A DNA stretch of 38,105 bases from an uncultured Alistipes sp. (lineage in GTDB: Bacteria; Bacteroidota; Bacteroidia; Bacteroidales; Rikenellaceae). Every line of letters begins with the position of its first letter. Position 1 is the first letter of the stretch. The stretch is taken from the NCBI GenBank assembly GCA_900545315.1, contig UQYM01000025.1, positions 1-38,105 of the forward strand. Reading direction: 5' to 3'. The notes under the pieces are model-generated. The model was given only the letters and a program-made list of their open reading frames with translations, searched no databases and was not told the origin of the DNA. A program made the translations under genes and the position numbers. Positions 23,861 through 32,542 of the stretch are shown piece after piece.

Positions 23861-23884
23861 GCCATCATCATGATGGCACGGCCC
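23854..23884. terminator. Perfect stem-loop between convergent rlmH and NYN gene
   Basis: GGGCCGTGCCATCA (23854-23867) and TGATGGCACGGCCC (23871-23884) pair over 14 bases with a 3-base loop. Flanks lack a T-tract on either strand, but the position 86 bases past the NYN gene stop, between convergent genes, suggests a terminator or transcript-end stabiliser. Confidence 0.6.
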
Positions 23885-23970
23885 AATATTCAGGTGTATT
23901 ATGCTTGGAACAAGCGCAAACTCTGATATAAGAGCTAATGTCGGCTTACATTGCTTCCACCCTTGATGGT

Positions 23971-24897
23971 TTACAGCTCCAGGTCTGTATCTGCATCTGC
24001 CTCGTCGTCCGTTTCGTAGGGATCTATTTTACGGACATGTTTGGCAACGTCTTGTCTCTGTTGATTCTTTTCGATCGTAAACTCAACGGTGTCACCCACT
24101 TCGAGATCATTGAAATCCCCTTCGACATCCTGACTGTGAAAGAACAGGTTGTTATTGGGGTATTTGATGAATCCGAATCCATTTTTCAGACTCAGAATCT
24201 CGCTGATCTCTGTTGGGCGTGAAGACGAAACGTAATTGTTGTCGTTGCTTACGAAAAGGTTGCGAACAACCGGGTCGTTTTGTTCCAATCCTTGGTCGAT
24301 TACATCGTGCATGGCAATCGGGTAGGTGGCCAGTGAGAGCAGTTCGTGCGATGTTTTGGTAACCATACGTACATTGTCATCGGTTACATATTCGAATTCC
24401 CAACTCAAAAGCATGATCGGAATACCAATAGCACGGATTTTACGAAGCAGAGGGGTGTAATCGGTATCTGAAACGACCAGTACAATGATATCCACATCTC
24501 CTTTGCTGGCCAGTTCGTACGCTTCGAGAGCAAGCCATACATCCACGCCACGTTCTTCGCGTCTGCCTTGCACATTACGCAAGGGTAGATAGTGGGTGTT
24601 GATTCCCTCGGACATCAGGATGTCGTCGAAAACACGGTCGTTATAGAGTTGGTTGCCTCGCATAGCTGCGTCAGAGGCGTTGAGTCGTCCTCTGAAATAG
24701 TGTGCTGTAGAGATCTGGCATTTGATCAGTTCACAACCTGACTCTTGCGATACACGGTGGCGAATAAATTGATGTAATCCATTGAGACTAAGTCTCTTTT
24801 TCTCAGGATGAATGTAATTGTAATAATTGGAGGCGTGCAACAGGAAGTTCCCGTCGTAAAACACGCCAATGCGGCATGCTGTGTTTATCGAACTCAT
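23971..24897 (-). CDS. NYN-domain (PIN-like) nuclease fused to a cold-shock domain
   Basis: A 308-residue cytoplasmic protein. Residues 9-190 form a NYN/LabA-type PIN-like nuclease domain with the acidic set D15 (FYDGN), D119 (GVDVWLALEA) and D144/D146 (VVSDTDYTPLL). Residues of about 231-292 form a cold-shock domain with the RNP-like GFGFIKYPNNNLFFHSQDV, followed by an acidic tail (ETDDEADADTDLEL). The CSD probably brings single-stranded RNA or DNA to the nuclease. Family members with this fusion occur in Bacteroidota, but the substrate is unknown to me. The gene is monocistronic with a -7 box and a long leader of about 80 bases. Confidence 0.88.
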   Translation of the reverse strand: MSSINTACRIGVFYDGNFLLHASNYYNYIHPEKKRLSLNGLHQFIRHRVSQESGCELIKCQISTAHYFRGRLNASDAAMRGNQLYNDRVFDDILMSEGINTHYLPLRNVQGRREERGVDVWLALEAYELASKGDVDIIVLVVSDTDYTPLLRKIRAIGIPIMLLSWEFEYVTDDNVRMVTKTSHELLSLATYPIAMHDVIDQGLEQNDPVVRNLFVSNDNNYVSSSRPTEISEILSLKNGFGFIKYPNNNLFFHSQDVEGDFNDLEVGDTVEFTIEKNQQRQDVAKHVRKIDPYETDDEADADTDLEL

Positions 24898-24984
24898 GTA
24901 TAAGAACTAATATGTCAAATAAAATAAATTAGGATTCAATAATGGTTAAGTGGTTTGATAGTTATAAGTGGTTGGGGAATCGTA

Positions 24985-24992
24985 CAAATATA
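24985..24992 (-). promoter_or_regulatory. -7 box of the NYN-CSD gene (TATATTTG)
   Basis: Minus-strand TATATTTG at 24992-24985 matches TAnnTTTG exactly. A partial upstream element TTGC lies 21 bases before it. The start codon is about 88 bases downstream, so the mRNA has a sizeable leader, which fits a protein with an RNA-binding cold-shock domain that might autoregulate (inference). Confidence 0.6.
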
Positions 24993-25109
24993 CAACGAAA
25001 AGACATGAAAAATGCAATTTTAGATTAAAAAAAGTATCTCCATATATGGAATAGCCCGAAAGGCCTTGGCAAATGTGTTTAAACAGGTGTAAGAAAATCG
25101 GATCAGACG

Positions 25110-25141
25110 TTTTGTATTAATCCGCAGAAAGGTTAACTTTG
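25110..25141 (+). promoter_or_regulatory. Promoter TTTG-N20-TAACTTTG
   Basis: TTTG (25110-25113), a 20-base spacer and TAACTTTG (25134-25141) match the Bacteroidota promoter exactly. It should drive the disordered-protein gene and rsmI, with a leader of about 115 bases. Confidence 0.8.
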
Positions 25142-25264
25142 AACGGAATTTTGCGTAAAAGGTAATTTGTATACACTGATTATCGATATGTTATTTTAGG
25201 AGACTTATGATCGGTGTATGGTGTAGAATTTATTCAGCGTAAGATATAGATTTACGCAAGAAAA

Positions 25265-27157
25265 ATGGATAAAGCAATGGATTTGGATCGTGTGCTGGTT
25301 GAGCTTGATGGGATCGGACGTATTGCGAAAGAGTGGAAAACGCAACGTGTGATTGCCGATATTGAGCGTGAAATCGTACTGGCAAAACTCCGAGATATTT
25401 ATACTGAGATCAAGTTGGGTAGCTCCGAAACGACGACCCGCTCCTGCTCGACATCTTGTGGTGAACAACAATCGTTGTCCACTTCTACTGTTTCCGGATC
25501 ATCTGTCGATAGATCTTCTGCAGTGGAAAAGCCTGTGGCTTCAGTCCCGTCTGAAACGGTTGAGGGGAAGGCGGGTGAACCTTCCACAACGATGCAACCC
25601 AACGGTGCGGATCAGGTCGCAGCTGCGATTGCCGCAAAGTCACTCGCCGATGCAGATAAGCCTGATACTAATGGAGCTTTTGCGACTTCTGAGCAGTCAG
25701 CCGGGCAGGACACGATGAGTCCCGGTATGGCAGAAGGAAATACTGTTGAGCCTAAGCAGATTGATACTGACAATAGTGGGTCGGTAACGGCCGCATCGCA
25801 GCCCTCGATACCGAGTAGCGGAATCGATGAGGGTCAGTCCGAGGTGGCGGAGAGTGGCCTGTCAGACGAAAGTACTGCAACCTTGTCCAGTGATGGGCTG
25901 AAGATGACGGCTAATCCTGTTGTTGGGGTATCGGCGGTTGATGCCGCTGGAACAGTTCACGCAATGGGGCAGACCGAAACCATGTTGCGAGAGGAGCTGT
26001 TACGTCGGTCGAGATTGGATAAGCGTCTGATACTCTCTTTGTATGGTGATGAGCCCCTGCCTGAACCCTCGCCAATCAATGCGCATGGTGTACAACAGCC
26101 GGTAGGACAACCGACAGAAGCGGTATCGGCAGCGGATGTATGGACACAGGATATGAATGCTGGCTCGTTAGGAGAGTCGAGTAGTGATCTACCCAACAGT
26201 ACGGAATTGTCGGATGACGCTGTTGTGCCGGAATCGACATCGGAGGCTGCTGTTGAGGCGGGGGCATCCGGTGCCGGAATCGGTCAAGTTAGTTCGTCGT
26301 CAATATCGCTGCCGGAGGTTGTTGTCGAGAGTCAAATGCAAAGTCAGGGTGATCGTGCAGAGGTATTGTCTGGAAACAACACGGATCAGCCACAAACCGG
26401 TGTCGAGGATTGTGCTGTACAGTTGCAGCCAGAGAACGCGGCATCGCAATCGACTAGTGCTGTTGATGATGCAGCGCAGACAGCCGATGCTGATGCATCA
26501 CCGGCTGAAATCAAGGAGTCCGATACGGAGCAACTTCACCAAGCTCAAGCACCCACCCATATGGAGGTTGCATTTGAGTCGGAGCAGGTCTCGATGGAGC
26601 CTACGGTTACCACACCGATAGTGCCGTCAACAGTGTTTCCTGATGCAGCAGTGAAAATTGCATCACAGCCGAGTCAAACTGTTACAGCTAATGATAAGGC
26701 CTACGCTGCGTACGACAAAGCTGAGCAAATGTCTCCATCTGGAACGGGTAAAGCCTCTTTGGGGGATCGGTTTGTTGCGGGACTGAAATCGGGTGAAAGT
26801 GCGCCTCATTTGGAGATGCCGCATAAAAAGGTGTTGGGGGAGACATTGGCTGCTCCGGCCAAGGCTGTCAATGAGGTGTTGGGTGAGAAGACCCACCATA
26901 CTGATGTCGCTTCTAAACTTCGTTCCAGAAAAATAGCTGATTTACGTCACAGTATTGGCATTAACGATCGCTTCTTGTTGATTCGCGATCTGTTTGGCGG
27001 GGATGCGGATCTGTATGAACGGACCATCTCCGATTTGGAGCGGTTCACACATTTGGACGAAGCGATGATCTATATTCAGGAACATTTCGATTGGGATCCG
27101 GACAGTGACGGGGTTACGTTGCTGGTGGAGCTGCTCGAATGCAAACTTGAACACTGA
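25265..27157 (+). CDS. Large disordered protein with conserved-looking ends, coupled to rsmI
   Basis: A 630-residue cytoplasmic protein of unknown function. Residues 1-55 are predicted helical (VLVELDGIGRIAKEWKTQRV, REIVLAKLRDIYTEI). Residues of about 55-545 are low complexity, rich in Ser, Ala, Glu, Thr, Gln and Val with almost no hydrophobic clusters. Residues of about 560-630 form a compact acidic helical domain (IADLRHSIGINDRFLLIRDL, LERFTHLDEAMIYIQEHFDW, LLVELLECKLEH). I recall similar C-terminal segments in Bacteroidales hypothetical proteins. Two ATGs compete (25265 and 25277). Its stop overlaps the rsmI start (TGATG), so the two are co-expressed. A role as tethered adaptor is only a guess. 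Confidence 0.85.
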   Translation: MDKAMDLDRVLVELDGIGRIAKEWKTQRVIADIEREIVLAKLRDIYTEIKLGSSETTTRSCSTSCGEQQSLSTSTVSGSSVDRSSAVEKPVASVPSETVEGKAGEPSTTMQPNGADQVAAAIAAKSLADADKPDTNGAFATSEQSAGQDTMSPGMAEGNTVEPKQIDTDNSGSVTAASQPSIPSSGIDEGQSEVAESGLSDESTATLSSDGLKMTANPVVGVSAVDAAGTVHAMGQTETMLREELLRRSRLDKRLILSLYGDEPLPEPSPINAHGVQQPVGQPTEAVSAADVWTQDMNAGSLGESSSDLPNSTELSDDAVVPESTSEAAVEAGASGAGIGQVSSSSISLPEVVVESQMQSQGDRAEVLSGNNTDQPQTGVEDCAVQLQPENAASQSTSAVDDAAQTADADASPAEIKESDTEQLHQAQAPTHMEVAFESEQVSMEPTVTTPIVPSTVFPDAAVKIASQPSQTVTANDKAYAAYDKAEQMSPSGTGKASLGDRFVAGLKSGESAPHLEMPHKKVLGETLAAPAKAVNEVLGEKTHHTDVASKLRSRKIADLRHSIGINDRFLLIRDLFGGDADLYERTISDLERFTHLDEAMIYIQEHFDWDPDSDGVTLLVELLECKLEH

Positions 27158-27870
27158 TGGGTAAACTCTATTTGGTGCCGACACCGATTGGCAATCTCGA
27201 CGATATTACGTTGCGGGCTATTAAAGTGCTTCAGGCGGCGGATATTGTGTTGGCTGAGGATACCCGCACCACACAGGTGCTACTCAAACATTTGGGGCTG
27301 GAGAAACGTTTGTGGAGCCACCACAAATTCAATGAGCATGCGGCCGTTGAGTCGGTTGTGGAGACCATTGCCGCAGGTGAGACGATTGCATTGGTTTCGG
27401 ATGCCGGGACGCCTGGGATCTCCGATCCCGGTTTTTTGTTGGTGCGCACCTGTCTTGAACACGACATTGAGGTTGAAACCTTACCGGGGCCAACGGCATT
27501 TGTTCCGGCTCTGATCAATAGTGGTTTCCCGTGCGATCGCTTCTGTTTCGAGGGGTTCCTGCCTCCGAAAAAGGGACGTTCAAAACGGTTGCAGCAACTG
27601 CTTGATGAGCCACGAACCATGATCTTTTACGAGTCGCCCTATCGGCTGGTGAAGGCGTTGACCCAATTTGCCGAGTTGTTCGGGGCGGATCGAGAGGCGG
27701 CCGTGTCGCGGGAACTGACCAAGAAGTTCGAGGAGAATGTGCGTGGAACGTTGCAGGAGTTGATCGACCACTTTTCGGCCGGAGAGGTGAAGGGTGAGAT
27801 TGTGATTGTGCTGAGCGGTAAGTCTCGCAAAGCCAAACACGATATAGATTCCGAAGAGGAGGACGATTAG
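27157..27870 (+). CDS. rsmI: 16S rRNA (cytidine1402-2'-O)-methyltransferase RsmI
   Basis: RsmI methylates the ribose of C1402 in the 16S decoding centre. The 237-residue protein belongs to the tetrapyrrole methylase fold: LYLVPTPIGNLDDITLRAIKVL at the start, AEDTRTTQVLLKHLG, VSDAGTPGISDPGFLLVR and LPGPTAFVPALINSGFP. The usual 270-290 residue form has an extra C-terminal helical domain; this copy ends soon after GEIVIVLSG with a short acidic tail, typical of shorter Bacteroidota versions. It overlaps the upstream gene by one base. Confidence 0.95.
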   Translation: MGKLYLVPTPIGNLDDITLRAIKVLQAADIVLAEDTRTTQVLLKHLGLEKRLWSHHKFNEHAAVESVVETIAAGETIALVSDAGTPGISDPGFLLVRTCLEHDIEVETLPGPTAFVPALINSGFPCDRFCFEGFLPPKKGRSKRLQQLLDEPRTMIFYESPYRLVKALTQFAELFGADREAAVSRELTKKFEENVRGTLQELIDHFSAGEVKGEIVIVLSGKSRKAKHDIDSEEEDD

Positions 27871-27961
27871 AATTTGGATGAAAGATATAGCCTGAAAAGC
27901 TGACGGCGGGACAAAAATGTATCGCGTGTCGGCTTGGATTGAATGAGATAGGAAAAAGAAG

Positions 27962-28741
27962 ATGGATTATAAATCGTTGTGTACCGCTGCGTGCGGCATA
28001 GCCCGTGAGGCAGGTGAATACATTGCCCGTCAGCGTGAAACGTTTACCTTTGCCGATGTTGAGTTCAAAGGTACGCAGAATATGGTCTCCTATGTGGACA
28101 AACAGGCCGAACGGATGATTGTCGCCTATTTGAAGGAGCTAACGCCGCAGGCCGGCTTTATTACCGAAGAGGGGACGGCTGGTGCTGCTCAGCAGACAGA
28201 TTTGCAGTGGGTGATCGATCCGCTGGATGGTACGACCAATTTTATTCACGGGTTGGCTCCGTTTTGTGTCAGCATCGGGCTGCTCGATCGTGGAGAATTG
28301 GTGGTCGGCGTGGTCTATGAAATCAATATGAAGGAGATGTTCTATGCCTGGAAAGGTTCGGATGCATACCTGAATGGTCGCAAAATTTCGGTTTCGACAA
28401 CCGACAAACTGGAAAATTCATTGATCGCCGTAGGATTTGCCTATTCGGTTCAGGCCAACGAAAATGGCTTTATGGACAAAATGGCCTGGTTTCAGCAGAA
28501 CACCAACGGTATTCGACGTTTGGGTTCTGCGGCGGCGGATTTGGTCTATACGGCCTGTGGTCGTTTCGATGCCTTCGTGCAGACCCGGCTTTCGGCATGG
28601 GATGTTGCTGGCGGGGCGCTGATTGCCAAACAGGCAGGTGCCGTTGTGACCGATTATAAAGGAGGAGATAATTTCCTGTTCGGAGGGGAGATTATCGTTA
28701 CCACACCTAAGATTTATGAAGAGTTCAAACAGCACGTGTGA
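27962..28741 (+). CDS. suhB: Inositol monophosphatase family protein (SuhB-like)
   Basis: A 259-residue Mg-dependent phosphatase of the IMPase/SuhB family. Metal and substrate motifs are intact: E70 in FITEEG, WVIDPLDGTTNF (83-94) with both Asp residues, and WDVAGGALIAKQAGAVVTD in the C-terminal half. The family dephosphorylates inositol phosphates or related sugar phosphates, and SuhB also binds RNA polymerase in enterobacteria. I cannot tell which role applies here, and CysQ-type activity is another option. It begins 91 bases after rsmI without a clear promoter box and overlaps the next gene by one base (TGATG). Confidence 0.88.
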   Translation: MDYKSLCTAACGIAREAGEYIARQRETFTFADVEFKGTQNMVSYVDKQAERMIVAYLKELTPQAGFITEEGTAGAAQQTDLQWVIDPLDGTTNFIHGLAPFCVSIGLLDRGELVVGVVYEINMKEMFYAWKGSDAYLNGRKISVSTTDKLENSLIAVGFAYSVQANENGFMDKMAWFQQNTNGIRRLGSAAADLVYTACGRFDAFVQTRLSAWDVAGGALIAKQAGAVVTDYKGGDNFLFGGEIIVTTPKIYEEFKQHV

Positions 28742-29673
28742 TGAAATTGACCTTCTGGCAAACTTTACAATTTTACTTCTTATGGGGAAGCTGCCGTCTG
28801 ATTGGACTGCTGCCGGAGTGGCTATTGTATGAAGGGCTGGGAGGTTTAGTGCATGTGGTTTTGTACCGGGTGGTGCGTTATCGCGTAAAGGTGGTTCGAG
28901 AAAACTTGGCCCATTCGTTTCCCGAAAAGAGCAAAGCCGAACGACGCGAAATCGAACGTAAATTCTATTGGCAACTGGCTGAGGTATTTGTTGATACGGT
29001 TTATTTGTCGTCGATCAGCAAAAAACGGATCTGTGAACGCATGGTGTATGTCAATAACCCCGAAGTGGAGGCTGCCATGCGGGGAAAAAGTTGGATTTCG
29101 GCCATGTCTCATTTTGGTTCGTGGGAGTTGACGATCAATTACGTGTGTCATACCGACCATAATGTGTTGGCTGTTTACCGGCCGTTGCACAGTGCCGTAT
29201 TTGATCGGTACTACCATCGTGCCAGAGCCCGTTTTGGTACACAGCCTGTCCCAATGAATGATATTTTGCGGGAGGTGGTTCGTGCACACCGTCCCGGTGA
29301 ACGTCCGGTAATTGTGGCTATGATTGCCGATCAGACGCCTCCGATTCCGGATATTCGGCATTGGTTCCGTTTCTTAAATCAGGATACCCCGTTTTTTTCG
29401 GGATTGGAGAAGATTTCGACTCGTTTCAAGATGCCGATCTATTTTATGTATATCCGGAAACGGGCCCATCACTGTTATGAAGCCGATTTGCAGATGATCT
29501 ATGATGGAAAAGAGGAACTACCGGAGTATGAGTTGACACAACGTTATATCGATAAACTTGAAGCGATGATTCGGGAGACTCCCGAGTTGTGGATGTGGTC
29601 ACATCGTCGTTGGAAACATTCGCCAAAGAGTGTAGCCCGTTATCACGAAAAGTTGCGTCGTGCCGGTAAATAG
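28741..29673 (+). CDS. LpxL/HtrB-family lipid A acyltransferase
   Basis: A 310-residue lysophospholipid acyltransferase-like protein of the LpxL/LpxM (HtrB/MsbB) family, which adds secondary acyl chains to lipid A at the inner membrane. There is one N-terminal hydrophobic segment (about 10-45). The catalytic Hx4E motif is H124-F-G-S-W-E129 in MSHFGSWELT. IADQTPP and WFRFLNQDTPFFSG form the second conserved block. The C-terminal WMWSHRRWKH is typical. The ATG at 28741 overlaps the suhB stop; a GTG one codon earlier is possible. With lpxD at 3754 this is the second lipid A gene in the window. Confidence 0.92.
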   Translation: MKLTFWQTLQFYFLWGSCRLIGLLPEWLLYEGLGGLVHVVLYRVVRYRVKVVRENLAHSFPEKSKAERREIERKFYWQLAEVFVDTVYLSSISKKRICERMVYVNNPEVEAAMRGKSWISAMSHFGSWELTINYVCHTDHNVLAVYRPLHSAVFDRYYHRARARFGTQPVPMNDILREVVRAHRPGERPVIVAMIADQTPPIPDIRHWFRFLNQDTPFFSGLEKISTRFKMPIYFMYIRKRAHHCYEADLQMIYDGKEELPEYELTQRYIDKLEAMIRETPELWMWSHRRWKHSPKSVARYHEKLRRAGK

Positions 29674-29746
29674 CTGTTTGAGTTTTAGCGTGCAACGTGT
29701 GTCAATTGAAGAATAAACGGAGAGGACAGATAAGCGTCAAAATCGT

Positions 29747-30754
29747 ATGAAAGTTAAAATCGTTATTCTGAACTGGAACGGCCGGGCTCACCTCGAACGT
29801 TTTTTACCTTCGGTGGTGGCTCACAGTAACGGTGCTTCGATTGTGGTGGCCGATAACGGTTCGAGTGATGATTCTGTACCTTTTGTGCGGGAACGTTATC
29901 CGCAAGTCGAGTTGCTCTTGCTGGATCGAAATTACGGTTTTGCAGAGGGGTACAATCGCGCCTTGAGTCAGATTGAAGCTGATTGTTATGTATTGCTCAA
30001 TTCGGACGTGGAGGTCGAAGAGGGGTGGCTCGATCCTTTGGTCGCTAGGTTAGAGGCAGATGAACGCATTGCTGCCCTTGCTCCGAAGATCCTGGCGTAT
30101 GAACGGCGCAGTGATTTTGAATATGCCGGCGCTGCGGGCGGATTCTTGGACTGTTTCGGGTACCCGTTTTGTCGAGGAAGAATTCTCGATACGATCGAGA
30201 AGGATCGAGGACAATATGATACGGCTCGGGAGGTCTTTTGGGCCTCAGGGGCTTGCATGGTCGTGCGGGCCGATCTATTTCATAAGTTAGGCGGATTTGA
30301 TGGTGATTTCTTTGCCCACATGGAGGAGATCGATCTCTGTTGGCGTATGCAATTGGCCGGTTACCGTGTGATGGTTGAACCGCGCAGTCGGGTCTTTCAC
30401 CTCGGAGGAGGAACGCTGCCCAATAACAGCGCTCGAAAACTATACCTGAACTACCGCAACAACCTCTCCATGTTGTTCAAGAATCTTTCGCGAAGGTCTC
30501 TGTTACCGGTATTGTTTACCCGTATGGTGTTGGATGGTCTCTCGGCGTTGGTCTTTTTGTTGCAACGGCGCCCGGATTTTTTCAAGGTAGTTTTCCGGGC
30601 CCATATGGATTTTTACCATGCTCTCGGTAAGTTGCGAATCAAACGCCGTCTGATTCAACAAAATCGCGTTGCATCGGCCTCTTCCAATATCTACAAGGGA
30701 AGTATCATCTTGCGGCATGCCTTGGGGAAACGTACTTTCGACCATCTGATGTAA
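29747..30754 (+). CDS. Family 2 glycosyltransferase
   Basis: A 335-residue GT-A fold glycosyltransferase. VILNWNG (6-12), VVADNGSSDDS (33-43) and LLNSDVEVEEGWL (84-96) form the nucleotide-sugar and metal site. GFDGDFFAHMEEIDLCWRMQLAGY carries the ED-type acceptor-side motif, and the HLGGGTLP segment follows. This pattern resembles rhamnosyl- or other sugar transferases of envelope polysaccharide synthesis. A hydrophobic stretch near 245-275 (LLPVLFTRMVLDGLSALVFLL) suggests membrane association. It lies 73 bases after the LpxL-like gene, in line with an envelope-related unit. Donor and acceptor cannot be read. Confidence 0.9.
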   Translation: MKVKIVILNWNGRAHLERFLPSVVAHSNGASIVVADNGSSDDSVPFVRERYPQVELLLLDRNYGFAEGYNRALSQIEADCYVLLNSDVEVEEGWLDPLVARLEADERIAALAPKILAYERRSDFEYAGAAGGFLDCFGYPFCRGRILDTIEKDRGQYDTAREVFWASGACMVVRADLFHKLGGFDGDFFAHMEEIDLCWRMQLAGYRVMVEPRSRVFHLGGGTLPNNSARKLYLNYRNNLSMLFKNLSRRSLLPVLFTRMVLDGLSALVFLLQRRPDFFKVVFRAHMDFYHALGKLRIKRRLIQQNRVASASSNIYKGSIILRHALGKRTFDHLM

Positions 30755-30978
30755 CGCGGACCATTGACCTCGGCCAGTATGGTTTCTATTGTCAGCTTTC
30801 ATGAGATCGCTTCCAGCCCCCATTGCAGAGCTTCTTTCTATTGTAATTATCCGAATATCAGCAGTAGATACCTGAGCGAAAGAGCAAAACGCTTTATCTG
30901 CTTTTGAGAGGTATGTTTTAGCGAGAGCGGCAGCGTGAAGAGCGTCCCTTGGGTTATGGCTCTTCTCACGGGGAGGTT

Positions 30979-31155
30979 TTATCTTTCGATCAGCGTTCCC
31001 CAATAGACCATCAAATAGCCTATAAATACCATCAGTAAGAAGATGACGGTAAAGAGCAGCAGGTTCTTGAAAACGGTCGATTTTTGGGGTTCGGAATAGG
31101 GGCGTGAATGTTCACGAATCATCTCCTCCTCTTCGGGGGTAAGTGGTTTAGGCAT
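30979..31155 (-). CDS. Small single-pass membrane protein
   Basis: A 58-residue protein starting at the ATG 31155-31153: an acidic N-terminus (MPKPLTPEEEEMIREHSRPY), then a hydrophobic segment of about 20 residues (FKNLLLFTVIFLLMVFIGYL) and a short tail ending IER. The start lies inside the last codons of the M20 dipeptidase, giving an overlap of 8 bases in another frame, so translational coupling is likely. I do not recognise the family. The tight overlap argues that it is real. Confidence 0.7.
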   Translation of the reverse strand: MPKPLTPEEEEMIREHSRPYSEPQKSTVFKNLLLFTVIFLLMVFIGYLMVYWGTLIER

Positions 31156-32542
31156 GGTTGTTTGCTTTGGTGATTTTAGCGAAGTGATCGTAGAAACGGG
31201 TGATTGTTTCGATTCCCCGGAAGAAATTTTCCAGTGCGTAGCTTTCGTTGGGGGAGTGAATCGCATCCTGATCGAGGCCGAAGCCCAGTAAAATGGATTT
31301 TAATCCCAAAACGAGCTCGAAGGTACTGATAATTGGAATGCTTCCCCCAGAGTAGTAGGGAAGGGGAGCCTTTCCGAAACTCTCTTCAATGGCTTGTGAA
31401 GCTGCTCGGTAGGCAGGTAAATCGGTCGGGGTAAGGTAAGGATATCCGCCATGCAGCATGGTTACTTTGACCTGTACGCTGGTCGGAGCAATGGCCTGCA
31501 TATGCTCTTCGAACAGTTTGGCCACCTCGCGGTAGTCCTGATCGGGAACCAGGCGCATCGAAATTTTGGCCCAAGCCTTCGAGGGGATCACCGTTTTGCT
31601 TCCCTCACCGGTGTAACCGCTCCAAATGCCGTTGACATCCAGCGAAGGCCGAATCCCGGTACGTTCCATTGTGGTGTACCCCGCCTCTCCATGCGTCGTA
31701 CGGATTCCAAGCTGTTTGCGATAAGCCGCTTCACAAAACGGGGCCCGTCCAAATGCCTCCCGTTCGGCAGGGGTCAATTCGTGTACTTTGTCATAGAAAT
31801 GGGGAATGGTGATTTGTCCCTGCTCGTCGGTTAGTGAGGCGATCATCTTGGTGAGGACATTGGCCGGGTTGGCGACAGCTCCTCCATAGAGTCCGGAGTG
31901 GAGTTCCCGATTGGGACCGGTCACCTCGACCTCCATATAACATAGCCCTCGCAAGCCGCAGGTGATGGAGGGATTTTTCCACGACAGCAGACTCGTATCC
32001 GACACTAAAATAATGTCGGCTTTCAGAAGCTCTTTGTGAGCGGTACACCAAGTTCCCAGGCTGGACGAGCCGATCTCCTCCTCACCTTCAATCATGAATT
32101 TGAGGTTGCAGGAGAGTGCGTCAGTGGCTAAGGCCGCCTCCATTGCTTTGATGTGCATGAAGGATTGTCCCTTGTCATCGTTGGCACCCCGGGCCCAGAT
32201 CCGACCCTCACGAATTTCGGGTTCGAAGGGTGGAGTGGTCCACTGATCGATCGGATCAACCGGCATAACATCGTAGTGGGCGTACACCAGGATGGTCGGA
32301 GCGGCTTCATCGACCATCTTTTCCGCATAGACCACCGGATTCCCGGAGGTGGACATAACCTCGGCACAATCTGCTCCGGCTTTCAGGAGTGCGTCTCGCA
32401 ACCATTGGGCTGCTCGTTGGATGTCGTCGGCGTGTGCACTTTCAGCGCTGATGGATGGAATGCGCAAAAGTTCGAAAAGTTCATCGACAAATCTTGGGCC
32501 ATAGTCCCGAATATAACGTTGTGTAGCAGAGAGCTCTGTCAT
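31148..32542 (-). CDS. M20-family dipeptidase
   Basis: A 464-residue zinc metallopeptidase of the M20/M25/M40 family (carnosinase-like dipeptidases). Metal-site motifs are visible: YAHYDVMPVDP with H89 and D91, GANDDKGQ with the bridging D122, EGEEEIGSS with the catalytic Glu and a metal Glu at 154-156, SDTSL, and the late His in DAIHSPNE. The dimerisation insert lies between. The ATG at 32542 was chosen because the family begins near there; an ATG at 32593 would add 17 residues without homology. TATCTTGT about 20-30 bases upstream is near a -7 box. No signal peptide, so it is cytosolic. Confidence 0.93.
   Translation of the reverse strand: MTELSATQRYIRDYGPRFVDELFELLRIPSISAESAHADDIQRAAQWLRDALLKAGADCAEVMSTSGNPVVYAEKMVDEAAPTILVYAHYDVMPVDPIDQWTTPPFEPEIREGRIWARGANDDKGQSFMHIKAMEAALATDALSCNLKFMIEGEEEIGSSSLGTWCTAHKELLKADIILVSDTSLLSWKNPSITCGLRGLCYMEVEVTGPNRELHSGLYGGAVANPANVLTKMIASLTDEQGQITIPHFYDKVHELTPAEREAFGRAPFCEAAYRKQLGIRTTHGEAGYTTMERTGIRPSLDVNGIWSGYTGEGSKTVIPSKAWAKISMRLVPDQDYREVAKLFEEHMQAIAPTSVQVKVTMLHGGYPYLTPTDLPAYRAASQAIEESFGKAPLPYYSGGSIPIISTFELVLGLKSILLGFGLDQDAIHSPNESYALENFFRGIETITRFYDHFAKITKANNHA

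Larger units (their letters stand above)
24898..25264. other. Divergent intergenic region with two promoters
   Basis: An AT-rich region between the divergent NYN-CSD gene and the disordered-protein gene. It holds the NYN -7 box (24985-24992, minus) and the rightward promoter 25110-25141. Both give leaders of about 80-115 bases, long for this genome. The leader of the rightward gene contains short inverted stretches (for example TTACGCAAG near the start codon and GCGTAAA around 25153) but I see no known riboswitch. Confidence 0.6.
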
